Below are positions 25,804 to 35,012 of a stretch of DNA of 64,000 nt, piece by piece (the stretch's first letter is position 1; every line of letters begins with the position of its first letter). The stretch spans positions 186,001 through 250,000 of the forward strand of contig NZ_JAVHZV010000030.1 in NCBI RefSeq assembly GCF_031119625.1, read 5' to 3'. Below the pieces are notes generated by a model that saw only the letters and a program-made list of their open reading frames with translations, had not been told where the DNA came from and made no database searches. Position numbers and translations under genes: made by a program. Origin of the DNA: Pseudomonas sp. G34 (GTDB lineage Bacteria; Pseudomonadota; Gammaproteobacteria; Pseudomonadales; Pseudomonadaceae).

Positions 25804-27543
25804 ATGGCAACGCAAGGCAATCTGGAAACACCTGAGCTTGGTATCACCGACCCGTCTCAGACCGAAGAGGCCCGGCGCGACCGGCATCTGGAAGGCAAGC
25901 TGGACTGGGTCGTGTTCGGTTTCACCAGCCTGCTGGCCCTGGCCTTCGTGGCCTGGGGCTTTCTCAACCAAGTAGGTCTGGCGAGCAGCGCCGCCACGGC
26001 GCAGGCCTGGGTGATCGTCAACTTTGGCTGGTTCTTCGTGCTCACCTCGACGATCGTGGTGATTTTCGTGCTGTGGCTGGCGGCCAGCCGCTACGGCAAG
26101 ATCCCCCTGGGCAAGGATGGCGAAGCACCGGAATTTCGCACCACGTCATGGATTGCCATGATGTTCAGCGCCGGCATGGGTATCGGCCTGATGTTCTTCG
26201 GTGTGGCCGAGCCGCTGTCGCATTACGTGAGCCCGCCGCCGGGCACTGCCGAGGCGCAGAGCAACGGCGCCATGCAGATCGCCATGGCGACCACGCTGTT
26301 CCACTGGAGCCTGCACCCCTGGGCGATGTACGCCATCGTCGGCCTGGCGATCGCCTACGGCACCTTCCGCCGCGGCCGCTCGCAGCTGATTTCCGCCGCC
26401 TTCCGGCCACTGATCGGCGAACACGCCAACGGCCCGGTCGGCCGTGCCATCGACATGATGGCGATCTTCGCCACGCTGTTCGGCTCGGCCGCCTCGCTGG
26501 GTCTGGGCGCCCTGCAGATCGCCGGCGGCCTGGAGCACAATGGCTGGGTCGAACAGCCCGGCAAGCTGTTCTATATCGGCCTGATCAGCGTGCTGACCAT
26601 CGCCTTCGTGGCCTCGGCAGTGTCGGGCATCGACAAGGGCATCCAGTGGCTCTCCAACATCAACATGTTGCTGGCCCTGCTGCTGGCCGCCTTCGTGTTC
26701 GTCGTCGGCCCGACCCTGCTGATGCTCAACCTGCTGCCGACCACCCTGGGCGACTACATCAACCTGCTGCCGGAAATGATGGCGCGCACCAATGCCAGCG
26801 GCGACGAAAGCATGGACAACTGGCTATCCAGCTGGACGGTGTTCTACTGGGCCTGGTGGATTTCCTGGACGCCCTTCGTCGGCATGTTCATCGCCCGTAT
26901 CAGCCGCGGCCGCACCATCCGCCAGTTCGTCACCGGCGTGCTGCTGGTGCCGAGCCTGGTCAGCCTGGTGTGGTTCGTGATCTTCGGCGCCGCCGGCATC
27001 GACGCCATGCGCGAGGGCGTGTTCACCCTGAACAACGGTGCGGTGGACAGCAACCTCGCCCTCTACGAACTGCTGGAAAGCTACCCGTTCACCTCCATCA
27101 GCTCGGTGCTGGTGATGATCCTGGTGGGCATCTTCTTCGTTTCCGGCGCCGACGCGGCATCGCTGGTGATGGGCACGCTGTCAGAACACGGCACCACCGA
27201 GCCATCGCGAGGCACCATGATCTTCTGGGGCGCGCTGACCGGTGCGGTGGCGGCGATCATGCTGGCCATCGGCGACCCACGCGATCCAGGCGCTGCACTC
27301 ACCGGCCTGCAGAACCTGACCATCGTGGTAGCGCTACCCTTCGTGGTGGTCATGGCCCTGCTTTGCATCGCCCTGTACCGCGACCTGCGCAAGGACCCGG
27401 TGATGCTGCGCGACCTGCGCGGCAGCGAGCTGATCGAGAAAGCGGTGCTCTACGGCGCGGTGAAGCACGGCGAGGAGTTCTACTTCGTGGTCAAGGAGAA
27501 GAAGGACAAGGGCAGTACGACTGAAGGGCAGCCGAGTGCCTGA
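25804..27543 (+). CDS. BCCT-family betaine/choline/carnitine transporter
   Basis: 579-residue inner-membrane symporter for quaternary amines. Hallmarks: MMFSAGMGIGLMFFGVAEPL (about residues 119-138), and a Trp-rich segment (FYWAWWISWTPFVGMFIARI, about 345-364) that forms the substrate box. Twelve hydrophobic segments are visible, with a hydrophilic N-terminal extension of about 35 residues and a C-terminal tail that could sense osmolarity. Substrate (glycine betaine, choline or other) cannot be decided. A 220-base upstream gap holds the previous terminator and presumably its own promoter. Confidence 0.92.
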   Translation: MATQGNLETPELGITDPSQTEEARRDRHLEGKLDWVVFGFTSLLALAFVAWGFLNQVGLASSAATAQAWVIVNFGWFFVLTSTIVVIFVLWLAASRYGKIPLGKDGEAPEFRTTSWIAMMFSAGMGIGLMFFGVAEPLSHYVSPPPGTAEAQSNGAMQIAMATTLFHWSLHPWAMYAIVGLAIAYGTFRRGRSQLISAAFRPLIGEHANGPVGRAIDMMAIFATLFGSAASLGLGALQIAGGLEHNGWVEQPGKLFYIGLISVLTIAFVASAVSGIDKGIQWLSNINMLLALLLAAFVFVVGPTLLMLNLLPTTLGDYINLLPEMMARTNASGDESMDNWLSSWTVFYWAWWISWTPFVGMFIARISRGRTIRQFVTGVLLVPSLVSLVWFVIFGAAGIDAMREGVFTLNNGAVDSNLALYELLESYPFTSISSVLVMILVGIFFVSGADAASLVMGTLSEHGTTEPSRGTMIFWGALTGAVAAIMLAIGDPRDPGAALTGLQNLTIVVALPFVVVMALLCIALYRDLRKDPVMLRDLRGSELIEKAVLYGAVKHGEEFYFVVKEKKDKGSTTEGQPSA

Positions 27544-27567
27544 TGGTTCCTGAGGGCACTGCTTCAT

Positions 27568-27636
27568 CTGTGGGAGCGGGCGGGGACGCCTAGTCCATGC
27601 CCGCGAAAAAATCGCGCGCACGTCGCGCTCCCACAG
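27568..27636. repeat. REP-type palindrome
   Basis: 69-base element with perfect 11-bp outer arms CTGTGGGAGCG / CGCTCCCACAG, interior containing GCCCGCGAAAAAATCGCGCGC. It has the classical form of Pseudomonas repetitive extragenic palindromes and lies between convergent genes. Confidence 0.8.
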
Positions 27637-27662
27637 GGAGGGCGCATTCCTCCCTCAATCAG

Positions 27663-29117
27663 CTACTCCCCCCGCAACCCGCCATGCTCGCGCAGCCGCT
27701 CAATCATGTAGGGGTAGAAGGGGTTCGAGGTCACCCGCTGCAGCGCCTCCATGCTCACCAGCAGCACGCCACGCTCACCGCGAATGGACAGAGCGCCGAG
27801 GTGCACGCCGTAATCTTCCGGCTCGTCAGGCTGCAAGCCATACAGTGAATCGCTCAGCGGAAATGGCAGGGCGACATGGGACAGCGAGAACACCTCGGGC
27901 GGGAACCCCAGGCCGATGGGCGTGAGCTGCTCTTCGGTGGCGCCCGCCTCGGTGATGCGCGCCGCGGCAGCCAGGCTTTGCGGTGAGACATTGCCGATCA
28001 GCGTGGTGCGGTAGCGCCGTGGCGCCGCGGGTAGCAGGTCACCTGGCGACTTGGCGTGGGCGCCGAGCAGCGGCCCGAAATCGACGAAGCGGTTGAGGTC
28101 GAACAGCACCAGCTCGCTGCCATTGGCCGGCAGATGGCCGTACAGCGCGTCGACCACCGCCGGGGTGCTGACGGTGTAATCGACCAGCGACTGGAAGGTC
28201 AGCACCGGTGCCAGCTCGTCCAGCGCACCGCGCTCGTCGAGCAGGGCGATCTGCTCCTGCAGGGCGCTGGTGAACAGGTACGACTGGCGCGCCGCATTGA
28301 GCGGGAAGGAGCTGTACTTGAACGGGTTGTACTCGGGCAGCACGTCCAGCCAGGCCGCCTTGGCGAACGCCGGGAACACCGCCGGCAACCCGGCCAGGCC
28401 GGCGAAGCGGGCGTAACCGGCCACGCCGATCATCGGCGAGAGCAGGGTCAGGCGCGTCGGCCGGGCCAACTGATCGTTGCCCAGGGCATCCAACGCATAT
28501 TTGAGCGCCAGGCCGCCACCGGCGGAATAGCCGACCAATTGCAGCTCATCACCCGGCTCGATCAGCCGCCGAGCCTCGCGCACCGCCAGGCGGGTGGCGG
28601 CCAGCCAGTGCTGCCAGGTTACGCTGGTCAACGCGCCAGGCGTGGTGCCATGCCCGGGCAAGCGCAGGCCGATCACCACGAAACCGGCATCGCGATACAG
28701 CCTGGCGATATGCCGCAGGCTGTAGGGCGAGTCGGTCAGGCCGTGCAGCATCACGGCGGCGCCTTTCGGCCGGCCCTCGGGTTCGAGCATGTAGGAACGG
28801 TTCCAGTCCCATTCGAAGCGCGAGGCGTTGAGCGGGCTGTCGGCGAAATAGCGGTTGTCCGCCACGCGCTCGGCATCGTCCAGGCGCTGATAGACCTTGC
28901 CGGGCAGCGCCGCGAACAGCGCCTGCTCGGCGAGCAGGTAATCCTGCCAGTTGGCGGCGTCGAGCTCGTCGGCGCTCAGCTCCCGGGGCACGAAGGTGTG
29001 CCAGGGGCCAAGATCCGGCTTGTTATGGGCGTCGTAGATGCGCAGGGCGAAAAAGGTCAGTGCGATCACCGCCACCACCAAGCAGCCCAGGCGCATCCAT
29101 TTCCCTACCGCTTTCAT
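27663..29117 (-). CDS. Alpha/beta hydrolase, membrane-anchored or exported
   Basis: 484-residue lipase/carboxylesterase-like protein. One hydrophobic segment (about residues 9-26) anchors or exports it. The alpha/beta core shows the oxyanion motif MLHGLTDSP (about 123-131), RLPGHGTTPG, and the nucleophile elbow GYSAGG with Ser198; later Asp and His complete a plausible triad. A strong GGAGGGGG ribosome-binding site precedes ATG 29117. Substrate unknown. It is divergent from trxC and unrelated to the pigment cluster by spacing. Confidence 0.85.
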   Translation of the reverse strand: MKAVGKWMRLGCLVVAVIALTFFALRIYDAHNKPDLGPWHTFVPRELSADELDAANWQDYLLAEQALFAALPGKVYQRLDDAERVADNRYFADSPLNASRFEWDWNRSYMLEPEGRPKGAAVMLHGLTDSPYSLRHIARLYRDAGFVVIGLRLPGHGTTPGALTSVTWQHWLAATRLAVREARRLIEPGDELQLVGYSAGGGLALKYALDALGNDQLARPTRLTLLSPMIGVAGYARFAGLAGLPAVFPAFAKAAWLDVLPEYNPFKYSSFPLNAARQSYLFTSALQEQIALLDERGALDELAPVLTFQSLVDYTVSTPAVVDALYGHLPANGSELVLFDLNRFVDFGPLLGAHAKSPGDLLPAAPRRYRTTLIGNVSPQSLAAAARITEAGATEEQLTPIGLGFPPEVFSLSHVALPFPLSDSLYGLQPDEPEDYGVHLGALSIRGERGVLLVSMEALQRVTSNPFYPYMIERLREHGGLRGE

Positions 29118-29282
29118 GCTCGCCCCCTCCCGGACCATCGCAAACGGCCCATCATAACGTCCGCCTGGGAAAAGCGCTGGTGCCCTCCGCCATGCAAGAA
29201 ACGCCCGCTAGTGCCCGCGCCTTGCGATGGCGCGCCACAGCCCATAGGCTTCGCAGCGATACTCTTCTGTTCGGAGCCCGTC

Positions 29283-29717
29283 ATGAGCGATTCAGCGATC
29301 ATCCCCTGCCCCCGCTGCAGCAGCCTCAACCGCATTCCCGGCGCACGCCTGGGCGAGGCGCCGCGCTGTGGCCATTGCAAGGCCGAGGTGCTGCCGGGTA
29401 CGCCGTTCGACCTCGACCAGGGCAACTTCGCCCGCCAGCTCAAGGGTGACCTGCCGTTGCTGGTCGATGTCTGGGCCGCCTGGTGTGGCCCCTGTCGCAG
29501 CTTCGCGCCGACCTTTGCCCAGGCGGCGGGCGAGCTGCGCAGCCGCTGCCGGCTGGGCAAGCTGGACAGCGAGGCCAACCAGCAGCTGTCGGCGCAACTG
29601 GGCATCCGTTCGATCCCCAGCCTGATCCTGTTTCGCAGCGGCCAGGAAGTCGCCCGGCAAAGCGGCGCGCTACCCTTGCCGCAGCTGCTGGCCTGGCTGA
29701 ACGCCCAGGGTGTCTGA
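29283..29717 (+). CDS. trxC: Thioredoxin 2 (TrxC)
   Basis: 144-residue zinc thioredoxin. Two N-terminal CxxC pairs (CPRC at 9-12 and CGHC at 29-32) bind zinc, and the thioredoxin domain has WCGPC at 67-71 and IRSIPSLILF with the cis-Pro. Length matches E. coli TrxC (139). A cytosolic disulfide reductase often induced by oxidative stress. ATG 29283 is chosen because the family starts just before the first zinc pair. Confidence 0.93.
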   Translation: MSDSAIIPCPRCSSLNRIPGARLGEAPRCGHCKAEVLPGTPFDLDQGNFARQLKGDLPLLVDVWAAWCGPCRSFAPTFAQAAGELRSRCRLGKLDSEANQQLSAQLGIRSIPSLILFRSGQEVARQSGALPLPQLLAWLNAQGV

Positions 29718-29803
29718 GGAACCCGGGTTGGTGGCGCCCGCATGCGCGATACCCGCCCGGGGCTGGGCGCGGCGATACACCGCGGTTGTGGCTGCCGCAG
29801 CGA

Positions 29804-30574
29804 TCAGCCGCGCTGCAGCAGGTCGTGCAACTCCACGTACTGCTGGGTCAGCTTGTGTCGCGGGTCGAGGTAGATCAGCGGCATGCAGGCCTGGTGCGAT
29901 TCGCGCATCTTCACCGAGCTCATCAGGTTGACCGGCAGCACCGGCAGGCCCTCGGCGACCAGCTCGTCGAGCAACTGCTGCGGCAGCGAGGCGCGGGGCT
30001 GGAACTGGTTGACCACGATGCCCTCGACCTGCAGCGCTTCGTTGTGATCCTCCTTCAGCTCCTCGATCTCACGCAGCAGGCCGTACAGCGCGTTGCGCGA
30101 GAAGGTGTCGCAATCGAAGGGGATCAGCACGCGATCAGCGGCGATCAATGCGGAAACCGTGTAGAAATTCAGGGCTGGCGGGGTATCGAGGTAGATCTGC
30201 TCGTAATCCTCGGAGAGCTCTTCGAGCAGTTTGCGCAGCTTGTTGATCTTGTGCTTCTGCTCCAGCTTGGGCTGCAGGTCGGCCAACTCCGCCGTGGCGG
30301 TGATCACGTGAAGGTTGTCGAAGGGCGTTTCGTAGATATCCACCTTGCCCTTCTTGGAAACCGGCCCGCTGGACAGCGTCTGCTTGAAGAAATCGGCGAT
30401 GCCCATGGGAATGTCGTCGCCCGTCAGCCCGGTCAGGTAATGGGACGAATTGGCCTGGGCATCGAGATCGACCAGCAGCGTTCGGTACCCTTGCGACGCG
30501 CTGACCGCTGCCAGATTGCAGGCAATGCTGGATTTGCCCACCCCGCCCTTCTGATTGAAAATCACCCGCCTCAT
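29804..30574 (-). CDS. ParA-family ATPase
   Basis: 256-residue deviant-Walker P-loop ATPase: KGGVGKSS at residues 9-16, LLVDLDAQANSSHYL (Walker A') and QIYLDTPPALNFYTV (Walker B). It resembles chromosomal ParA/Soj-like orphan proteins. No parB or centromere-like repeats are adjacent, so it probably positions some other cargo. GGAGG lies just before ATG 30574; an in-frame start at 30592 has no such site. It is divergent from the first gene of the aryl polyene cluster, with about 235 bases between. Confidence 0.88.
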   Translation of the reverse strand: MRRVIFNQKGGVGKSSIACNLAAVSASQGYRTLLVDLDAQANSSHYLTGLTGDDIPMGIADFFKQTLSSGPVSKKGKVDIYETPFDNLHVITATAELADLQPKLEQKHKINKLRKLLEELSEDYEQIYLDTPPALNFYTVSALIAADRVLIPFDCDTFSRNALYGLLREIEELKEDHNEALQVEGIVVNQFQPRASLPQQLLDELVAEGLPVLPVNLMSSVKMRESHQACMPLIYLDPRHKLTQQYVELHDLLQRG

Positions 30575-30809
30575 CCAAACCTCCGTATTCAACTAGTACA
30601 TTGATACTAGGCAAAACCTGATGACAGTCGCGAGAACCAAGCGAAACGGGTCACCCATCAGAAAATCGCTACTTAATGTTTGCGAGCCCTTGTTATCACC
30701 CGGATAATGCCGCGTGCAACATCGCTTCCCATCGACAAGGCTCTTGTCGCACAGGACAGTCGTACAGACAAGGAAATGCCCGGCGGGCCAAGCAGAGTTT
30801 CATCTAGAA

Positions 30810-31523
30810 ATGCATTTCAGGATCGATCAATGGCGTGCCTGGGCTCCCGGCCTGGACAGTACGGATGACTGGCTCGCCTGGAGCAAGGCACCCGAACGCC
30901 TGCCCGATGGCGGTGAGCAGCCGGATGTGAGCTTTCTCCCCGCCCTGCAGCGGCGGCGCCTGAGCCGGCTGGCGCGCATGGTGTTCCAGGTCGCCTGGCC
31001 GTTGGCCGAAGGGCGCCCGGCAATGCCCCTGGTGTTCGTTTCGCGGCATGGCGAAACCCCGCGCAACCTGGCCATCCTCAAGGATCTTGCAGTTAAAGAA
31101 CCGCTTTCGCCGACACAGTTCAGCCTTTCTGTGCACAATGCGATCATCGGCCAGTGGTCGATCATGCGTGGCGATACCAGCGAGATGACGGCCCTGGCCG
31201 GCGAAGCCGATGGCCTGGAAATGGCCATGCTCGAAGCCCTGACCTTTCTCGCCGAGGGCGCACCGGCCGTGCTGCTGGTGATTGGCGAGGAAGCCCAGCC
31301 GCAGCCCTATGCACCGTTCATCGACGACGTGCCGTTCCCCTATGCGCTGGCCCTGCTGCTGACGCCCGGCGATGACTGGAGCCTGGCCCTGCAGCATGCC
31401 CAGGGCCCGCGAGCTGCCTGGCCGCATCCACTGAGCCTGATCCAGTGCCTGGGCCTCAGCGGCACCTCCCTTCAACACACCTGGAAAGAGCGCCAATGGA
31501 CCTGGTCACGCAAAAGCCCGTGA
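30810..31523 (+). CDS. Beta-ketoacyl synthase chain-length-factor-like protein
   Basis: 237-residue protein related to the N-terminal half of ketoacyl synthases (Ketoacyl-synt_2 type). SLSVHNAIIGQWSIMRGDTS (about residues 111-130) aligns with the region holding the nucleophilic Cys in ketosynthases, but no Cys is present there; the only Cys is near the C-terminus (IQCLGLSG). It should therefore be a non-condensing partner or chain-length factor, as in known aryl polyene (ape) loci. First gene of the pigment operon. ATG 30810 is chosen to match family N-termini (M-x-F-x-I-x-x-W). It overlaps the next gene by 28 bases. Confidence 0.8.
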   Translation: MHFRIDQWRAWAPGLDSTDDWLAWSKAPERLPDGGEQPDVSFLPALQRRRLSRLARMVFQVAWPLAEGRPAMPLVFVSRHGETPRNLAILKDLAVKEPLSPTQFSLSVHNAIIGQWSIMRGDTSEMTALAGEADGLEMAMLEALTFLAEGAPAVLLVIGEEAQPQPYAPFIDDVPFPYALALLLTPGDDWSLALQHAQGPRAAWPHPLSLIQCLGLSGTSLQHTWKERQWTWSRKSP

Positions 31524-32305
31524 AGCGCTACAGCCCGCCCTACTGGTGGCGGCTGATCGCCACGGCGGCCAGCTTCACGCTGTTCGGTATCGGCGGCGTT
31601 CTGCTGCGCATCCTGGTGTTCCCGGTGCTGTCGCTGCTGCCGGGCACCGCTGCCGACCATCAGCGCCGCGCCCGGCGCGTGGTCAGCCTGACCTTTCGCA
31701 GCTTCGTCGAATTCATGTACCGCAGCGGCGTGCTCACCTATGAGGTCGAAGGCGCCGAACGCCTCGGCCGCCCCGGGCAGATGATCATCGCCAACCACCC
31801 GTCGCTGATCGATGTGGTGGTGACCATCGCCTTTACCCGCGACACCAATTGCGTGGTCAAGCAGAGCCTGTGGGACAACCCCTGCATGCGCGGGCCGATC
31901 CGGTCGGCGGGCTATATCAGCAACAGCGGTAGCATGGACATGCTCGACGAGGCCGCCGGCGCGCTGCAGCAGGGCCAGACCCTGGTGATATTCCCGGAAG
32001 GCACGCGCACCACGCCCGGCCAGCCGCCGGCGTTCCACCGCGGCGCGGCGGCCATTGCCCTGCGTGGCGCCCGGGTGATCACCCCGGTGGTGATCAGCGT
32101 CTCACCAACCACCCTGACCAAGGCCGAGCCCTGGTACCGCATTCCCGCGCGGCGCTTCCACATCCGCCTGCGCGTCGGCGAAGACATCGACCCGGCGCAA
32201 TTCCTGGCCATGGGCGCGGCGCCGGTCGCGTCGCGCAAACTCAACGATCATCTGCATCAGCATTTCATACAGGAGCTCGCCAAAGATGAGCGCTCTACAG
32301 CTTGA
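31496..32305 (+). CDS. PlsC-type 1-acylglycerol-3-phosphate acyltransferase-like protein
   Basis: 269-residue membrane acyltransferase. It has a hydrophobic N-terminal segment (about 17-47), catalytic NHPSLID with His101 and Asp106 (H-x4-D), and the FPEGTRT acceptor motif (166-172). In aryl polyene clusters such enzymes are thought to attach the acyl or polyene chain to a lipid or glycolipid acceptor at the inner membrane. GGAAAGAG precedes ATG 31496. It overlaps both neighbours, so it is translationally coupled. Confidence 0.87.
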   Translation: MDLVTQKPVKRYSPPYWWRLIATAASFTLFGIGGVLLRILVFPVLSLLPGTAADHQRRARRVVSLTFRSFVEFMYRSGVLTYEVEGAERLGRPGQMIIANHPSLIDVVVTIAFTRDTNCVVKQSLWDNPCMRGPIRSAGYISNSGSMDMLDEAAGALQQGQTLVIFPEGTRTTPGQPPAFHRGAAAIALRGARVITPVVISVSPTTLTKAEPWYRIPARRFHIRLRVGEDIDPAQFLAMGAAPVASRKLNDHLHQHFIQELAKDERSTA

Positions 32306-32546
32306 GATCAAAAACCTGATCATCGACTCCCTAGGCCTCGAGGACGTTACCCCACAGGATATCGACGACGACCTGACCCTGTTCGGCGAAGGCCTGGGCC
32401 TGGATTCGGTCGATGCCCTGGAGCTCGGCCTGGCGATCCAGAAACGTTTCGGCATCAAGATCGACGCCGAAGCCAAGGACACCCGCACCCATTTTGCCAA
32501 CGTCGCCAGCCTCGCTGCCTTCGTTGCCAGCCGTCAGGCAGCCTGA
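32286..32546 (+). CDS. Acyl carrier protein (first of cluster)
   Basis: 86-residue ACP; phosphopantetheine site LDSVDALEL with Ser41. Acidic, four-helix pattern. The start lies inside the end of the acyltransferase gene. One of two tandem ACPs that correspond to ApeE and ApeF of the E. coli aryl polyene system and probably carry the aryl starter and the growing polyene. Confidence 0.92.
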   Translation: MSALQLEIKNLIIDSLGLEDVTPQDIDDDLTLFGEGLGLDSVDALELGLAIQKRFGIKIDAEAKDTRTHFANVASLAAFVASRQAA

Positions 32547-32551
32547 GGACG

Positions 32552-32815
32552 ATGACCATGCAAACCCGTGAGGAAATCTTCGCCACCTTGCGCGACGCCC
32601 TGGTGGAGCTGTTCGAACTGAGCCCCGAGCGCATCAGCCTGGACGCCAACCTCTACGAAGACCTGGAAATCGACAGCATCGACGCCGTCGACCTGATCGA
32701 CCACATCAAGCGCCAGACCGGCAAGAAGATTGCCGCCGAAGCCTTCAAAACGGTGCGCACTGTCGGCGACGTGGTCGAAGCGGTGTACCAGATGGTCAAC
32801 GCGGACCCGGCATGA
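32552..32815 (+). CDS. Acyl carrier protein (second of cluster)
   Basis: 87-residue ACP with IDSIDAVDL, Ser42 as the phosphopantetheine site. TGAGGA precedes ATG 32552; a second ATG at 32558 is possible. It lies 5 bases after the first ACP and is overlapped by the next gene (ATGA). The recognition helix differs from the first ACP (IDAVDLIDHIKRQT versus VDALELGLAIQKRF), suggesting the two serve different partner enzymes. Confidence 0.92.
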   Translation: MTMQTREEIFATLRDALVELFELSPERISLDANLYEDLEIDSIDAVDLIDHIKRQTGKKIAAEAFKTVRTVGDVVEAVYQMVNADPA

Positions 32816-33357
32816 GCCGTCTGTTCGGCCTGCTGGTCGCACTGGTCAGCGTGGCCTACCCATTCGCCGTGTACTTCGGCGCGGGCCACCTGTCGCCGTC
32901 GCTGTTCGCCGCCCTGCTCGGCGGCCTGTGGCTGGCCCGCCTGCTGAGCAACCCGCGTGACCGCAACAGCCGGCGCATGACAGGCGCCGTGCTGGTGTTC
33001 TGCCTGCTGCTGGTGCTGGCCGACGAGCCGGCACTGCTGCGCTGGTACCCGGTGCTGGTCAGCCTGCTGCTCGGCCTGCTGTTCGCCAGCAGCCTGAAGA
33101 TCGGCATGCCGATGGCCGAACGCCTGGCCCGCCTGCGCGAGCCCGAACTGCCGCCGGTGGCGGTGCGCTACACCCGCCGGGTCACCGAAGTGTGGGCCGT
33201 GTTCATGCTCGCCAACGGCCTGCTGGTAGTGGCGCTTAACCTATGGGCGCCGCTGTCCTGGTGGGCACTGTATACCGGGCTGATTTCCTACCTCCTGATG
33301 GGCCTGCTATTCGCCGGCGAATGGCTGGTGCGTCAACGTGTAAGGAGAACCGCATGA
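32812..33357 (+). CDS. COG4648-type membrane protein of aryl polyene cluster
   Basis: 181-residue integral membrane protein with about five to six hydrophobic segments (residues 4-25, 27-46, 56-71, 79-95, 132-150, 152-174). It resembles the small membrane protein regularly found after the ACP pair in aryl polyene loci. Function unknown; perhaps it holds the biosynthetic complex at the membrane. Its ATG overlaps the ACP stop and its stop overlaps the ligase start. Confidence 0.8.
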   Translation: MSRLFGLLVALVSVAYPFAVYFGAGHLSPSLFAALLGGLWLARLLSNPRDRNSRRMTGAVLVFCLLLVLADEPALLRWYPVLVSLLLGLLFASSLKIGMPMAERLARLREPELPPVAVRYTRRVTEVWAVFMLANGLLVVALNLWAPLSWWALYTGLISYLLMGLLFAGEWLVRQRVRRTA

Positions 33358-35012
33358 GCTGGCTGAACCTCGAAGACCTGCTGCTGGAGCCCGATGCCGG
33401 CCGCCAGGTCACGCCAGAACTGAACCACGCCGAGCTCTGCCAGCGCGCCCTGAGCCTGGCCGGCTACTGGCAGGCGGCCGGCGTACGGCGCATCGCCCTG
33501 CACCTGGAGGATGCCGCCGAGCTGGCCATCGCCCTGCTCGCCGCCTGGCAGGCCGACATCCAGGTGTTGCTGCCCGCCGATGCGCAGCCGCAGACCCGCC
33601 AGCGCCTGGGTGCCCAGGTCGACCTGTGGGTCGAGCGGCTCGATGCTTCGATGGCCGCCGCGCCACTGCCCGCCAAGCGGCTGGAGCGTGAAGGCTGCCG
33701 GCTGACCCTGTGCACCTCCGGCTCCAGCGGCGAGCCCAAGCTGATCGACAAGCACCTCGGTCAACTGGCCAACGAAGTGCAGGCGCTGGAAAACCTGTGG
33801 GGCGAACGCCTTGGTGACGCGCGGATCATCGGCAGCGTGGCCGCCCAGCATATCTACGGCCTGCTGTTCCGCGTGCTCTGGCCGCTGTGCGCCGGCCGCG
33901 TGTTCCTGCCCAAGGCGCAGCCGTTCCCCGAAGACCTGCAGTTGGCCAGCCTGCCGCACCCGAGCTTTGCCTGGATCACCAGCCCGGCGTTGCTCAAGCG
34001 CATGGGCGACAACCTCGACTGGGCGGCACTGAGCCGCGTGCGCCAGGTGTTTTCCTCCGGCGGTGCGCTGCCGGCCGAAGCCGCCGCCTCGGTGCAGCAG
34101 CGCCTGGGCCAGTGGCCGACGGAGATCTACGGCAGTTCGGAAACCGGCGGCATTGGCTGGCGTGAAGGTGGCGAGCACTGGCAGCCCTTTGCCGATGTGC
34201 AACTCGACCGCAACGAAGAGGGTGCCCTGCGGCTGCGCTCGCCCTACCTGCCAGCCGGGCACTGGGAGCAGATGGCCGATGCCGTGCAGATCGACGCCAA
34301 TGGCCGCTTCACCCTTGGTGCGCGCCTGGATCGCATCGTCAAACTGGAAGAAAAACGCATTTCCCTGCCGCTGCTCGAACAGGCCCTGGCCTTGCACGAG
34401 TGGGTGAGCGAGGCGCGCCTGGGCGTGCTGCAGCAGGGCCGCGCCTTTCTCGGCGCGCTGGTCGCGCTGTCGCCGGCAGGCCTGCACGTGCTGCGCAACC
34501 AGGGCCGCCGCCACTTGATCGACGGCCTGCGCGGGCACCTGGCCGGCCACTGCGAGGCCATCGCCCTGCCGCGCCGCTGGCGCCTGCTCGCGCACCTGCC
34601 GTACAGCAGCCAGGGCAAGCTGGGCCAGGCCCAGATCAACGAGCTGCTGGCCGCCGCCAGGCCGACCCGGGTGGAGCCGGCCAGCGCCCGCGAAGACAAC
34701 GGCGAATGGCACCTGGAGCTCGACGTGCCGCTGGATCTGGCGCACTTCAGCGGGCATTTTCCCGGCACCCCGGTGCTGCCCGGCGTGGTGCAGATCGACT
34801 GGGCACAACAACTGGCGCGCGCCCTGATCAAAGACCTGCCGCCGCTGTTCGGTGGCATGGAAGTGCTCAAGTTCCAGCAGTTGGTACGCCCCGGCGACCG
34901 CCTGCAGCTGACCCTGCGTTTCGATGCCGAACGCAACAAGCTGTACTTCACCTTCCGCAGCGGCGAGGCCAATTGCTCGTCCGGGCGCATCCTGCTCAAG
35001 GCGGCGCCATGA
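33354..35012 (+). CDS. AMP-dependent acyl/aryl ligase fused to FabZ-like dehydratase
   Basis: 552 residues in two parts. Residues 1-430 form an adenylate-forming ligase: TSGSSGEPK (121-129), IYGSSETGG (258-266), an RLDRIVKLEEKRIS segment and C-terminal catalytic Lys422 in SSQGKLGQ. Residues about 450-552 form a hotdog dehydratase with HFPGTPVLPGV (468-478), the FabZ active-site helix with His468. In E. coli the equivalents ApeH (activates the aryl acid) and ApeI (dehydratase) are separate. Predicted to load the aryl starter onto ACP and to dehydrate 3-hydroxy intermediates. AAGGAG precedes ATG 33354. Confidence 0.88.
   Translation: MSWLNLEDLLLEPDAGRQVTPELNHAELCQRALSLAGYWQAAGVRRIALHLEDAAELAIALLAAWQADIQVLLPADAQPQTRQRLGAQVDLWVERLDASMAAAPLPAKRLEREGCRLTLCTSGSSGEPKLIDKHLGQLANEVQALENLWGERLGDARIIGSVAAQHIYGLLFRVLWPLCAGRVFLPKAQPFPEDLQLASLPHPSFAWITSPALLKRMGDNLDWAALSRVRQVFSSGGALPAEAAASVQQRLGQWPTEIYGSSETGGIGWREGGEHWQPFADVQLDRNEEGALRLRSPYLPAGHWEQMADAVQIDANGRFTLGARLDRIVKLEEKRISLPLLEQALALHEWVSEARLGVLQQGRAFLGALVALSPAGLHVLRNQGRRHLIDGLRGHLAGHCEAIALPRRWRLLAHLPYSSQGKLGQAQINELLAAARPTRVEPASAREDNGEWHLELDVPLDLAHFSGHFPGTPVLPGVVQIDWAQQLARALIKDLPPLFGGMEVLKFQQLVRPGDRLQLTLRFDAERNKLYFTFRSGEANCSSGRILLKAAP

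Noticed and set aside
28056..29282. N-terminal extension of TrxC by about 409 codons
   Set aside because: The extension is antisense to the alpha/beta hydrolase; TrxC begins at 29283 just before its zinc motif.
29804..30574. Plasmid or integrative-element partition locus around the ParA-like gene
   Set aside because: No parB, relaxase, integrase or iteron-like repeats in the neighbourhood; it looks like a chromosomal orphan ParA.
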